The translations under genes and the position numbers were made by a program. This document shows, in pieces, positions 47,180 to 55,094 of a stretch of DNA of 64,000 nucleotides (position 1 is the stretch's first letter; every line of letters starts with the position of its first letter). The DNA comes from Chelativorans alearensis. Lineage in GTDB: Bacteria > Pseudomonadota > Alphaproteobacteria > Rhizobiales > Rhizobiaceae. Under the pieces are notes generated by a model. The model was given only the letters and a program-made list of their open reading frames with translations. It was not told where the DNA came from and searched no databases. The DNA is taken from contig NZ_WQNI01000008.1 in the NCBI RefSeq assembly GCF_010993735.1, positions 124,001 to 188,000 of the forward strand, given 5' to 3'.

Positions 47180-47539
47180 ATGAAGTTGCTTGGCGTGATG
47201 ACGGCGTTGTCCGTAGCGACGACCGGACTTACAGGGATGGCTGCGGCTGATCCTTGGAAGGATGAAAGCGGCCATGGGCGTTGGAGCCGCTACGAGCACA
47301 GCGAGAAGTATTGGAAACCGCGTCGCCACTATCGCGAGCGGAGCGGCTCCCGCATCTACTTCGAAGTCCGCCCCGCCTACCGTTCTGCTCCCGCCTATCG
47401 TCCCGCTCCTGAATATCGCTCGGCAGGAGATGCTCACGTGGCGTGGTGCTACAGCCGCTATCGCTCCTACCGGGAGTGGGACAACAGCTTCCAGCCGTAC
47501 AATGGCCCTCGCAGGCCGTGCTACTCGCCCTACAACTGA
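47180..47539 (+). CDS. BA14K family protein
   Basis: The 119-residue secreted protein has a signal peptide ([23 protein letters not shown]) and an Arg/Tyr-rich middle. It ends with the BA14K domain [20 protein letters not shown] followed by [13 protein letters not shown], with two cysteines that could form a disulfide. The family is named for a Brucella immunoreactive protein and is largely confined to Hyphomicrobiales. The ATG at 47180 has better spacing from AAGGA than an ATG two codons upstream. The role is thought to be lectin-like or envelope-related. Confidence 0.88.
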   Translation: MKLLGVMTALSVATTGLTGMAAADPWKDESGHGRWSRYEHSEKYWKPRRHYRERSGSRIYFEVRPAYRSAPAYRPAPEYRSAGDAHVAWCYSRYRSYREWDNSFQPYNGPRRPCYSPYN

Positions 47540-47670
47540 ACTGGCATGGTGCGTCCTGCCGAAGGCGGCGCCGGTGTAGGCTTGAAGCGGGCACGCAGCA
47601 CCTCGATCTTGGTCGGACGGCGGTATGCGATGTCACTGTGCGGCCAGCCCGCAGCGCAGTTGGATCAGCA

Positions 47671-48648
47671 TCAAGCGGTTTCCATCGCATGCAGGCGACA
47701 TGGGATGATCTCACTTCTCGAAGGACCCGAAAATCTCTCCTCCAATCGATCGATGAGCATGTGGCTTGCTCTTGCCGCGAGCACTGATGGCGCTACACCC
47801 ACGCGTGTGAGACGCGGACGCACGTATTCCATCTGTGGGTGATCCCCGAAGACGGCAACCGCGATGTCGTCCGGCACTTTCAGGCCGCGATCATGCAATG
47901 CGGCAAATCCGCCTAATGCCATGAAATAATTTGAGAAAAATATAGCGCTTGGCAGGTTTGAACCGTGCCGGTCAAGCAACCAGCCCACCGCCTCGATGCC
48001 GGAGGGCGAGAGGTACGTGCCTTCGTAGCGGAGTTCGGGAACCATCGGCGCACCGTGATCGGCCAGCCCTTTCTCGAAACCGTCTGCCCGGGCCATGGCC
48101 TCCGCAAAAAAAGATGGGCCGGTGACGTGGGCCACGCGTCTGTGTCCCTAGCGGGCAAAGTGCTGCCCCATCAGGTAGCCGCCGCCAAAGTCGTCGGTCT
48201 TGACGCTGTCGACAGCGTGGTTCGGCAGATGGCCGATGAAGACGGCCGGAATGTCGAGCTGAAACAGAGCATCATGCATGCCGTGCAGAGCAAAATCCCC
48301 GACGATCAGGCCGTCAACGCGCTTGATGCGAAGCTGCCGCAAATATTCCTTGCTGTGCTCTTGGGAGTGACTGCCCGGCACGTCTACGTTGAAGATCAGC
48401 GTGTCGCGCCCGACCGCCTCGAGCTCGTACTGAGCGGTCTTGACCAATTCGGGATAGAATGGGTTCCGGATGTCCGGGATCAGCATGGCGACGAGGTTAG
48501 TCCAGCCCGTACGCAGGCTCTTTGCTTGCGGGTTCGGCACGTAGCCCAGCTCTTCGACCGCCTTCAGTACCCTTTCGCGCAGATGGACGGAGACGCGGTC
48601 CGCATGGTTGAGAACATGCGAGACCGTCGTCCGCGACACCCCCGCCCG
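47671..48648 (-). pseudogene. LacI-family regulator, N-terminally truncated with an internal stop
   Basis: Reading in one frame from about 48648: RAGVSRTTVSHVLN (DNA-recognition helix) through VDGLIVGDFALHGM to YLMGQHFAR, then TAG at 48148-48150, then GHRRVAHVTGPSFFAEAMAR through the end at 47671. The two halves are the same frame, so a single nonsense codon splits the gene. About ten N-terminal residues of the DNA-binding domain are missing, because the sequence switches to an unrelated inverted gene fragment at about 48650. Both lesions would abolish function. It probably regulated a sugar or oligosaccharide locus. Confidence 0.88.
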
Positions 48649-48657
48649 CTGTGGATC

Positions 48658-48837
48658 CTCAAGGAGCTAGTCAAAGGCCTGCCGGCGATCGAGATGTTCG
48701 GTACCTCGAAATTCGTTCCGGTCAACGAGACCTATTGGACGAACTATCCTTCAGCCAACAACTACTATGAAGGCCCATGGTGGTGGTGGACGAACTTCAA
48801 ATTTATCGCTGCCCGGCTTGAGCCGCAGGCCGAATAG
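48658..48837 (+). pseudogene. C-terminal remnant of a family-5 ABC substrate-binding protein
   Basis: The last 59 codons encode LKELVKGLPAIEMFGTSKFV, then the Trp-rich ending WTNYPSANNYYEGPWWWWTN and FKFIAARLEP, the typical C-terminus of family-5 (oligopeptide/oligosaccharide) binding proteins. The rest of the gene is absent: the preceding bases are the inverted lacI start. The stop is at 48835-48837. This is what is left of a transporter operon that probably belonged to the same locus as the broken lacI. Confidence 0.75.
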
Positions 48838-49088
48838 CTTTCGATGGAACTTGGGGGGCACAAAACGGCGCCCTCCCCGCAGTCAGGCCATTGCGCGACG
48901 GAGCGGCAGTCCGTGTTCCACTCGCTAGCGGCCTCCTCGCCTCTCGGGGAACACGGCTAAGGGCAAGCGTCAGACCCAGAACGAGCATGGCCAACTGGAT
49001 ACACATATTGGCCAAACTGACGACATCAGCTAGTCACCGTTCCCGCCTATGATGCGGGAATTCGACATCCGTTGTTGGAGGCGACGCA

Positions 49089-49295
49089 ATGGCACATGGG
49101 AGCGAACCCACGCTCGACGAGCTCTTAAGTGAGCCAATCATCCGCAAGGTCATGGCGGTCGACGGCTACACCCCTGACGATATCCGCACCCTGATGCGCC
49201 GTGCCGGTGCGCGGGAACCGTTCGTGAAAATCCCAAAGCCGTCCAACAGCGTGTCCGCTCCGCAACGGCGTCCTGCGATGCCGATCTCGACCTAA
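49089..49295 (+). CDS. Small hypothetical protein, 68 aa
   Basis: ATG 49089 is preceded by a good GGAGG and encodes MAHGSEPTLDELLSEPIIRK with an acidic helical first half and a basic Pro/Ser-rich tail. The segment LSEPIIRKVMAVDGYTPDDIRTLMRRA suggests a small helical bundle. I do not recognise a named family. It lies in the gap before the nitrite-reductase cluster and has no close partner. Confidence 0.55.
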   Translation: MAHGSEPTLDELLSEPIIRKVMAVDGYTPDDIRTLMRRAGAREPFVKIPKPSNSVSAPQRRPAMPIST

Positions 49296-49664
49296 CAAAC
49301 CAGTCCGCAGTCAACAAGCCCCGTTCGACAACCCGCGGGCACTGGAATCCAACCGTCGGGGCAATGTCCCTTTGACGCTCTCCGCGACGACGAAGTGCCG
49401 GTTCTTCATGGCGTATTGAGCGTGGCCAGCGTGCAGGCATGGCCTTCAATGATGGCCGCTAATCCAAGCCCGTTTGCCGACCCCTGAACTTGATCCAGCG
49501 CAAATCGCGCCGAACGCGATACTTGGCGGCTTACGAAAAGTACTTTCTAGAAGTTTCCCCATGCCGAACGAAAGCAAGCGTATTTGCGCCAGAGCAAAGA
49601 ATTCCCACGGCGACACGCATATCGTTCCTTCATCGATAACCGAACACGAGAAGGAAGACGAAAG
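49296..49664. other. nirK upstream region
   Basis: This 369-base stretch has no convincing gene. It contains the candidate FNR/NnrR box at 49490-49503 and must hold the nirK promoter. Short antisense frames here lack family resemblance. Confidence 0.5.
49490..49503. promoter_or_regulatory. Candidate FNR/NnrR box upstream of nirK
   Basis: TTGATCCAGCGCAA keeps the TTG-N8-CAA spacing and the full TTGAT left half-site of Crp/Fnr-type operators. The right half is imperfect. It lies 162 bases before the nirK start codon. Better copies occur near the regulator (52903) and the DUF1858 gene (53937). Confidence 0.45.
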
Positions 49665-50768
49665 ATGTTCACGCGTCGCGAAGCACTGCTGGGCGTGGCT
49701 GCGACCGCCATGCTGAGCGCCCTGCCCCTGATGGCCGCGCCTGCGCTGGCTGACGCAGCAGATGCCCTTCCGCGCGAGAAGGTGGTACTGGTGCCTCCCC
49801 CCTTCGTGCACCCGCATGAACAGGTGGCGATCGGTGGACCGAAGATCGTCGAGTTCACCATGACGATCCAGGAAAAGGAGATCATGATCGACGACGAGGG
49901 CACCACATTCCAGGCCATGACCTTCGACGGCTCTGTGCCCGGACCGATGATGGTGGTGCACGAGGGCGACTATGTCGAGCTGACACTCGTCAACCCAGAG
50001 ACGAACGGGCTGGCGCACAACATCGACTTTCATGCCGCCACGGGCGCCATGGGCGGCGGCGAGCTGACGCTCATCAACCCGGGCGAACAGGCGACACTCC
50101 GCTTCAAGGCGACGCGCACAGGCGTCTTCGTCTACCATTGCGCGCCCGGCGGCCCAATGACCCCCTGGCACGTGGTCTCCGGCATGAGCGGCACCATCAT
50201 GGTGCTGCCGCGTGAGGGGCTCACGAACGAGAAGGGCGAACCGGTCCGCTACGACCGCATCTACTACATCGGCGAGAACGACTTCTACGTCCCGCGCAAC
50301 GAGGACGGCACCTTCAAGACGTACGAATCCGCCGGCGATGCCTACGCCGACACCATAGAGGTCATGCGCGGCCTCGTGCCCACCCACGTGGTCTTCAACG
50401 GCGCCAAGGGCGCGCTCACCGGCGAAAATGCACTCACGGCAAAGGTCGGCGAGACGGTGATGTTCGTCCACGCGCAGGCAAATCGCGATAGCCGGCCCCA
50501 CCTGATCGGCGGTCATGGCGACCATGTGTGGGAAGAAGGCAAGTTCGCCAACGCCCCCGCCAGGGATCTGGAGACCTGGTTCATCCGCGGCGGCTCGGCG
50601 GGTGCTGCGACCTATACATTCCTGCAGCCCGGCCTCTATGCCTACGTCAACCACAACCTCATCGAGGCGATTGAGTTGGGCGCCGCGGCACACATCATGG
50701 TCGAGGGCGAGTGGGACGACGACCTGATGAAGCAGGTCGATGCACCGCGGCCGATCATGACCAACTGA
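49665..50768 (+). CDS. nirK: Copper-containing nitrite reductase
   Basis: ATG 49665 (GAAGGAAG upstream) gives 367 residues with a Tat-type signal, TRREALLG followed by a hydrophobic stretch to ALADA. The two cupredoxin domains are complete: HNIDFHAA (type 1 and type 2 His), [21 protein letters not shown] (type 2 His, type 1 Cys, His, Met) and [11 protein letters not shown] (catalytic His region). It reduces nitrite to nitric oxide in the periplasm, taking electrons from the pseudoazurin encoded at 52838. A strong terminator follows. The frame is open upstream to 49584 but lacks a signal there. Confidence 0.97.
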   Translation: MFTRREALLGVAATAMLSALPLMAAPALADAADALPREKVVLVPPPFVHPHEQVAIGGPKIVEFTMTIQEKEIMIDDEGTTFQAMTFDGSVPGPMMVVHEGDYVELTLVNPETNGLAHNIDFHAATGAMGGGELTLINPGEQATLRFKATRTGVFVYHCAPGGPMTPWHVVSGMSGTIMVLPREGLTNEKGEPVRYDRIYYIGENDFYVPRNEDGTFKTYESAGDAYADTIEVMRGLVPTHVVFNGAKGALTGENALTAKVGETVMFVHAQANRDSRPHLIGGHGDHVWEEGKFANAPARDLETWFIRGGSAGAATYTFLQPGLYAYVNHNLIEAIELGAAAHIMVEGEWDDDLMKQVDAPRPIMTN

Positions 50769-50790
50769 GCAACGAGCCGGCAATCAGTGA

Positions 50791-50815
50791 CGGCCCGGCG
50801 CAAGACGCCGGGCCG
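50791..50815 (+). terminator. nirK terminator
   Basis: CGGCCCGGCG (50791-50800) and CGCCGGGCCG (50806-50815) form a perfect 10-bp stem with loop CAAGA, followed by a T-rich CTCTTGT. It lies 22 bases after the nirK stop and before the DUF6455 gene. Confidence 0.85.
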
Positions 50816-50878
50816 CTCTTGTCCACCGAAGGGGCAGCACTGGAAGTCAGAGAACCGCACGGCATGGGAGAGAGAGCG

Positions 50879-51142
50879 ATGGGAAATCTAGCGGACCGGA
50901 TCGGCGCGAAGGCGCGCAACATGAGTGAGATGTTTGAGCAGTGTGGTGTGGCACCGACGGCGCTGGCGATGGACAGGCTGGGTTTTACCCTCGCCGCCGC
51001 TGCCCGCAGTTGCATGCTCTGCCCGGCGGAAAAGGAATGCCGGTTGTGGCTCGACCTGCAGGGGAGCGCGGGGCGGGCGGACCCGCCCTCCTTTTGCCCG
51101 AATGCCGGCCGTATCCATCGGGCACGGGAACTGGCACTCTAA
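50879..51142 (+). CDS. DUF6455-type small cysteine protein, 87 aa
   Basis: From ATG 50879 (GGGAGAGAG upstream) the protein is 87 residues and contains four cysteines, three of them in RSCMLCPAEKECRLWL and one in PPSFCPNAGRI, plus the segment GVAPTALAMDRLGFTLAAAA. This resembles DUF6455, small proteins seen near denitrification genes in alphaproteobacteria. The cysteine spacing could bind a metal or cluster, which is inference. It lies between nirK and nnrS, its stop overlapping the convergent nnrS stop by 4 bases. Confidence 0.75.
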   Translation: MGNLADRIGAKARNMSEMFEQCGVAPTALAMDRLGFTLAAAARSCMLCPAEKECRLWLDLQGSAGRADPPSFCPNAGRIHRARELAL

Positions 51143-52311
51143 ATACGCGGCCGCAGCAGCGCACCGCCGTAGATGACGGCAAAGCCCAGGAAGGCAAGAG
51201 CCCAGGCGGACCCTGCCGCATGGATCCACACCATCTGCGGATCGAACGCAGCCAGGATCCGCAGCAGCGCTGCGATGAAGACAGCGGCGAATATGAACAC
51301 CGCGCCACCGCCCGCCTCGACCGCGCGTCCCGTATGGCCCAGCGTCGCCCGCACCATCACCGACAGCGTCATTGCGCCTATGGCACCACCGCCCAACGCA
51401 TGCATGCCGGCCCCGACCGGGACCGTGTCCGGCGCGAGGATCGCCAACGAAAGCAGCAAGAGACCAAGTGGAATGAACGCATAGGCGAGGTGGAGCACCA
51501 GGACAAGCGGATCGCGTACAGTGCGATCGCCCGCCCAGCGTGCTAGGCGCAACGCCTGCAGGGTCGCCGCAGCCGCCAGAAGCACCGCCGACAGGACAAG
51601 CTCCGGCGCGAGAGTCCAGCTAGCCAGCGCGAGGACGGAAACAGCAATCGAAACCGCATCATACCGGCCAAAGGGAGCCGGCAGCCGGCCTGGATTCTCC
51701 CGCACCAGCCACTTACGCGTGAAGGAGGGAATGATGCGGCCGCCGATAAGCATGATAAGCGCGATAGCCGCGGCGATCCCCAAGCGCCGACTAAGATCGG
51801 AAACGCCCTGAACATGCGCCTCGACATGAAAGAGCACGTTCGCCGATAGAAGCACCGCAAGCGGCACAAGCACCTTGAGGTTGCGCCAGTTCTGGCCGGC
51901 GACGATCTCGCGGGCGACCGCAAGGGCTACCGCCGCCAGAAAGGCGGAATCGACAAGCGCTGTGAGCCACCAGCCGAGTGAAGCCGACAAGAAGACCGCG
52001 AAACGGCCGGCAAGCCACAGGGCGACGAGCCCGAGGAGCGGCCCTCCCTGCACCGGCAGCCGGCCTGTCCAGTTGGGCACTGCCGTCAACAGGAAGCCGG
52101 CGATAATTGCCGAAAGGTAGCCGAACAGCATTTCGTGCACGTGCCAGTCCACCGGCAGGAAGAGTGTGCCCATTTCGAGCGCGCCGGCATAAAGCAGCAC
52201 CCATATGAGAATGGAAAGGCCCGCATAGAGCGAGCCCAGGAGGAAGAATGGCCTGAAGCCGTAGGAAAGCACGGCGGGCCCATCGAGATCCCGAAGCCGG
52301 GGAATTGCCAT
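51139..52311 (-). CDS. nnrS: NnrS family protein
   Basis: The 390-residue membrane protein has about twelve transmembrane helices and NnrS landmarks: GFRPFFLLGSLYAGL, DWHVHEMLFGYLSAIIAGFLLTAVPNWTG and late MVRATLGHTGR. NnrS is a haem- and copper-containing membrane protein linked to nitric-oxide stress. It lies 86 bases downstream of the pseudoazurin gene, probably in one transcript. The frame is open to 52356; ATG 52311 was chosen because GGGG is close upstream. Confidence 0.92.
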   Translation of the reverse strand: MAIPRLRDLDGPAVLSYGFRPFFLLGSLYAGLSILIWVLLYAGALEMGTLFLPVDWHVHEMLFGYLSAIIAGFLLTAVPNWTGRLPVQGGPLLGLVALWLAGRFAVFLSASLGWWLTALVDSAFLAAVALAVAREIVAGQNWRNLKVLVPLAVLLSANVLFHVEAHVQGVSDLSRRLGIAAAIALIMLIGGRIIPSFTRKWLVRENPGRLPAPFGRYDAVSIAVSVLALASWTLAPELVLSAVLLAAAATLQALRLARWAGDRTVRDPLVLVLHLAYAFIPLGLLLLSLAILAPDTVPVGAGMHALGGGAIGAMTLSVMVRATLGHTGRAVEAGGGAVFIFAAVFIAALLRILAAFDPQMVWIHAAGSAWALAFLGFAVIYGGALLRPRI

Positions 52312-52397
52312 CGTCTGCCCCATTGAAAAATGCGGCCGGGCAGCATCGTCTCGCACCCCCGGCCGCCGTCACGCCACCGCGAAGATGGCTCTGGAGT

Positions 52398-52838
52398 CTA
52401 GTTCGAAGCGACGACCTGACCGAACAGCTCAGCAAAGACCTTACCCGCCTTGCCGGGATGCTTCACCATTTCAGCCTCCGCGGTGTTGACGGGTTCACCG
52501 ACCGTGATCAACGCCACCATGCCCATGCCATAGTGCGGGGCGCATTTGACGCCGTAGACGCCTTCGGTTTCCAGCGTCACGGTGAATTCCTCGTTGATCT
52601 TGCCCTTGAAGCCGTCAGCGTTCTCGGGGACCATGCCCTTGATCGTCTCGGCGTTATGCCCCTTGTCGACCGCGACAAAGCGCACGGTATCACCTGGCGC
52701 AGCGCGAACAATGTCGGGCACGAAGACCATGACGCCCTTCTCGCCCTTGTTGTGCATCTCGATAACATGCTCTTCGGCGATGGCAGCCCCGGCCGTGGCA
52801 AGGAGGACACAGGTGGCAGCCAGGATCATCTTTTTCAT
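52398..52838 (-). CDS. Pseudoazurin
   Basis: The 146-residue type-1 copper protein has a signal peptide (MKKMILAATCVLLATAGAAIA) and all four copper ligands at pseudoazurin spacing: His61 (KGHNAE), Cys99, His102 and Met107 (VKCAPHYGMGM). It shuttles electrons in the periplasm to NirK. The ribosome site AAGGAA precedes ATG 52838. It is divergent from the Crp/Fnr regulator, with a palindromic TTGCGC/GCGCAA box in between. Confidence 0.95.
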   Translation of the reverse strand: MKKMILAATCVLLATAGAAIAEEHVIEMHNKGEKGVMVFVPDIVRAAPGDTVRFVAVDKGHNAETIKGMVPENADGFKGKINEEFTVTLETEGVYGVKCAPHYGMGMVALITVGEPVNTAEAEMVKHPGKAGKVFAELFGQVVASN

Positions 52839-52902
52839 TTTGGTTCCTTTCTTGTCAAAATGAGTGTTGCATCTTGCCTATCGCCGATCGCAGGCGGAAA
52901 AC

Positions 52903-52916
52903 TTGCGCTCGCGCAA
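52903..52916. promoter_or_regulatory. NnrR-type Crp/Fnr box between pseudoazurin and regulator
   Basis: TTGCGCTCGCGCAA is almost fully palindromic (TTGCGC-TC-GCGCAA) and fits TTG-N8-CAA. It lies 65 bases upstream of the pseudoazurin start and 43 bases before the Crp/Fnr start codon, so one site could serve both directions. Confidence 0.75.
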
Positions 52917-52958
52917 AGTGAGATTGGAAAAATCGAGAACCGATCGCAGGAGGTTGAT

Positions 52959-53660
52959 TTGCCGAAGCTGGACGCGTCGCTGATCGCCGGTCTGCCGCCG
53001 TTCGAGGGCCTGCAGCGGGATGAACTGGAAGAAGTGCTTGCCCCGGCCCGGTCGATCCGGTTCGCAGCCGGTACCGCGATCTTCGATCAGGAGGCCGAAG
53101 CGGAGTCTTTTTTCGTACTGCTCGACGGATATGTGCGTGTCGTGCGCACGACGCCGGAGGGGCAGCAGGTAATCGTGCGCTACATCTCCGAAGGCGAGAT
53201 CTTCGGCATCGCGGCGGCCCTTGGTCGCACAACCTATCCAGCGACCGCCGTTGCGGCGATGGATTGCGTGGCGCTGGCCTGGCCGAGCGCACTCTGGCCG
53301 GAGCTTTCCTCGCGTTTTCCCTCGCTCGGTGCCAACACGTACAAGACCGTGGGCAGCCGGCTCCAGGACGCGCACACGCGCGTCGTCGAGATGTCGACCG
53401 AGCAGGTGGAGCAACGCGTGGCGCATGCGCTGTTGCGCTTGGTGAAGCAGACCGGTCGCAAGACTGAGGAGGGAATCGAAATCGACTTCCCCATCACCCG
53501 CCAGGATATCGCCGAGATGACGGGAGCGACGCTGCACACCGTCAGCCGTCTGCTGAGCGCCTGGGAGGAACAGAACATCGTGAAGAGCAGGCGCAAACAT
53601 GTGACCGTGTGCAACCCCCACAGCCTGATGCTCAAGGCGGAAAGCCGCGACAAGACATAA
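52959..53660 (+). CDS. nnrR: Crp/Fnr-family regulator (NnrR/DnrR-like)
   Basis: I chose TTG 52959 because AGGAGG sits 5 bases upstream; it gives a 233-residue protein with a cyclic-nucleotide-binding-type sensor domain (AAGTAIFDQEAEAESFFVLLDGYVRVV) and a C-terminal HTH (ITRQDIAEMTGATLHTVSRLLSAWEEQNIV). No N-terminal Fe-S cysteine cluster of the FNR type is present, consistent with NO-responsive NnrR/DNR proteins. It sits within the nirK cluster beside a perfect box. Assignment to NnrR is by context and domain make-up. Confidence 0.82.
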   Translation: MPKLDASLIAGLPPFEGLQRDELEEVLAPARSIRFAAGTAIFDQEAEAESFFVLLDGYVRVVRTTPEGQQVIVRYISEGEIFGIAAALGRTTYPATAVAAMDCVALAWPSALWPELSSRFPSLGANTYKTVGSRLQDAHTRVVEMSTEQVEQRVAHALLRLVKQTGRKTEEGIEIDFPITRQDIAEMTGATLHTVSRLLSAWEEQNIVKSRRKHVTVCNPHSLMLKAESRDKT

Positions 53661-53670
53661 CTGCCGGTCC

Positions 53671-53880
53671 TCAAGCGCTGGCGATGACCGTCTGCAGCTC
53701 TTTCATGAAGGCATCCTCATCCACACCGTGCTCGCGGCAGGCGTCGGTAACGGCGTGGAACGCCGTAATCGGGCAACCCACGCAGAGCATGCGATGACGC
53801 AGGAAGACAGCCACGGCGGCCGGCCACACAGCCATGATCTCCTCGAGCGACATATCTGGATTAAGGCGCGGCTTGCGCAC
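53671..53880 (-). CDS. DUF1858 domain protein
   Basis: GTG 53880 has AGGAGG 7 bases upstream and gives a 69-residue protein. It has the DUF1858 pattern: NPDMSLEEIMAVWPAAVAVF followed by RHRMLCVGCPITAFHAVTDAC with a CxxC pair and a further cysteine. The family is widespread near nitrogen-oxide and anaerobic genes. Function unknown; the cysteines could bind a metal or iron-sulfur group. A TTG-N8-CAA box lies 57 bases upstream (53937-53950). The open frame to 53922 lacks a ribosome site. Confidence 0.85.
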   Translation of the reverse strand: MRKPRLNPDMSLEEIMAVWPAAVAVFLRHRMLCVGCPITAFHAVTDACREHGVDEDAFMKELQTVIASA

Positions 53881-53936
53881 GTCTCGGCCTCCTTGCAACA
53901 TAGGAACAAATATCGCGCCCACCGCGCGGCAGGTCG

Positions 53937-53950
53937 TTGTGCTTGCGCAA
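53937..53950. promoter_or_regulatory. NnrR-type box upstream of DUF1858 gene
   Basis: TTGTGCTTGCGCAA has the same TTG-N8-CAA form as the site at 52903, differing only in the interior. Its position about 60 bases before the DUF1858 start fits activation, placing that gene in the same regulon as pseudoazurin. Confidence 0.65.
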
Positions 53951-53994
53951 AGAAGTAGGCGCTGCGGGCGGTTCTGAGGCGGAACGGACCGCGC

Positions 53995-54966
53995 TTACAG
54001 CTCGGCGTGCATTTCGCGAAACAGCCTCGGTGCGACGCCAAAGCGGCGCTCGAAGGCTTCCGTGAGGCGCGCTGTCGGGAAAAGGCCGACCTGTGCCGCG
54101 ACCGACTTCAGCGAGAGCCCCCGCGATAGAAGCATTCGCGCGGCATCGAGCCGGGCAATCTCTACGAAGCGGGCCGGCGTCTTGCCGGTAGCCGCCACAA
54201 ACTTGCGATGAAAGGTGCGTTCGGTAAGGCCGGCGCGAGCGGCCAGCGAGGGCACGTCCAGTGGTGCGTCGAGGTTTGATTGTATCCAGCCAATCAGTTC
54301 GGCGAACGGACTGTCACCCTTCACCTGCGCCTGCAGGACCGGGCTGAACTGGGACTGATAGCCGGGACGCCGGGCATAAAGGACCAGCCGTTTCGCGACC
54401 TCCCCGGCGATCGTCGCATCGAGATCGTGCGCAATCATCGCCAGCGCCATGTCGATGCCGGTGGTCACCCCGGCGGACGTCCATAGCCGCCCGTCGACCA
54501 CATAAAGGGCGTCTGGATCGACCCTAACCTTTGGAAAGGCTTTCGAGAGTGGTTTGCAGGAATCCCAGTGCGTCGCGATGCGGCGGCCATCGAGCAGCCC
54601 GAGTGCGGCCAGGAAGAAGCCGCCGGTGCAGACAGAGCCGAATCGTTCGGCCTTCCCAGCCAGTTGCGGGACAGCTGCCCGCAGGGCCGGATCGCCAAGC
54701 GCCAGCAGAAGTGGTTCCCGTTCCGCCCCCACAACCAGCACCGTCTGGGCCTCACCCGGCTGAAGCTCAATGACCGGACGCGTTTCCACCCCAACGCCGC
54801 TGCTGCTCTTAATGACGCCGCCCTGGGCCGATGAGAGATCAACCTTGTAAAAGGCAGGCCTTCCTTGCTGTTTCAAGGCACGATTGGCGCCGTTGAAGAC
54901 CGATGCAGGCCCGGAAACGTCAAGCAGCTCGAAACCCGGATAGACGATGAAGGCGACATGATGCAT
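53995..54966 (-). CDS. GlxA-type regulator (DJ-1/PfpI domain plus AraC HTH)
   Basis: The 323-residue protein has an N-terminal DJ-1/PfpI-like domain (HHVAFIVYPGFELLDVSGPA, with RFGSVCTGGFFLAALGLLDGRR at the nucleophile elbow, Cys near residue 112) and a C-terminal AraC DNA-binding domain (LAARAGLTERTFHRKFVAAT, SLKSVAAQVGLFPTARLTEAFERRFG). It is divergent from another DJ-1/PfpI protein at 55095. A 35-bp palindrome starts at the base before its start codon (54967-55001). It probably regulates itself and that neighbour. Confidence 0.92.
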   Translation of the reverse strand: MHHVAFIVYPGFELLDVSGPASVFNGANRALKQQGRPAFYKVDLSSAQGGVIKSSSGVGVETRPVIELQPGEAQTVLVVGAEREPLLLALGDPALRAAVPQLAGKAERFGSVCTGGFFLAALGLLDGRRIATHWDSCKPLSKAFPKVRVDPDALYVVDGRLWTSAGVTTGIDMALAMIAHDLDATIAGEVAKRLVLYARRPGYQSQFSPVLQAQVKGDSPFAELIGWIQSNLDAPLDVPSLAARAGLTERTFHRKFVAATGKTPARFVEIARLDAARMLLSRGLSLKSVAAQVGLFPTARLTEAFERRFGVAPRLFREMHAEL

Positions 54967-55001
54967 TGGCAGAAATTACAACGATTTTGTCATTTCTGCC
55001 A
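54967..55001. promoter_or_regulatory. 35-bp palindromic operator in the GlxA/DJ-1 intergenic region
   Basis: The outer arms TGGCAGAAAT (54967-54976) and ATTTCTGCCA (54992-55001) are perfect inverted repeats. Inner ACAA (54978-54981) and TTGT (54987-54990) continue the symmetry, leaving a 5-base centre and only one mismatched pair. The site abuts the GlxA start codon and lies about 94 bases from the divergent gene start. Confidence 0.8.
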
Positions 55002-55094
55002 GATACTCCCGCTGCTAAGGCTACGACCGTTCGCTGAAAGCGCCCACCAGCCGCTTCAAGGCATCTCCGTTTCACCTTCTGGAGCAATGCAGCC

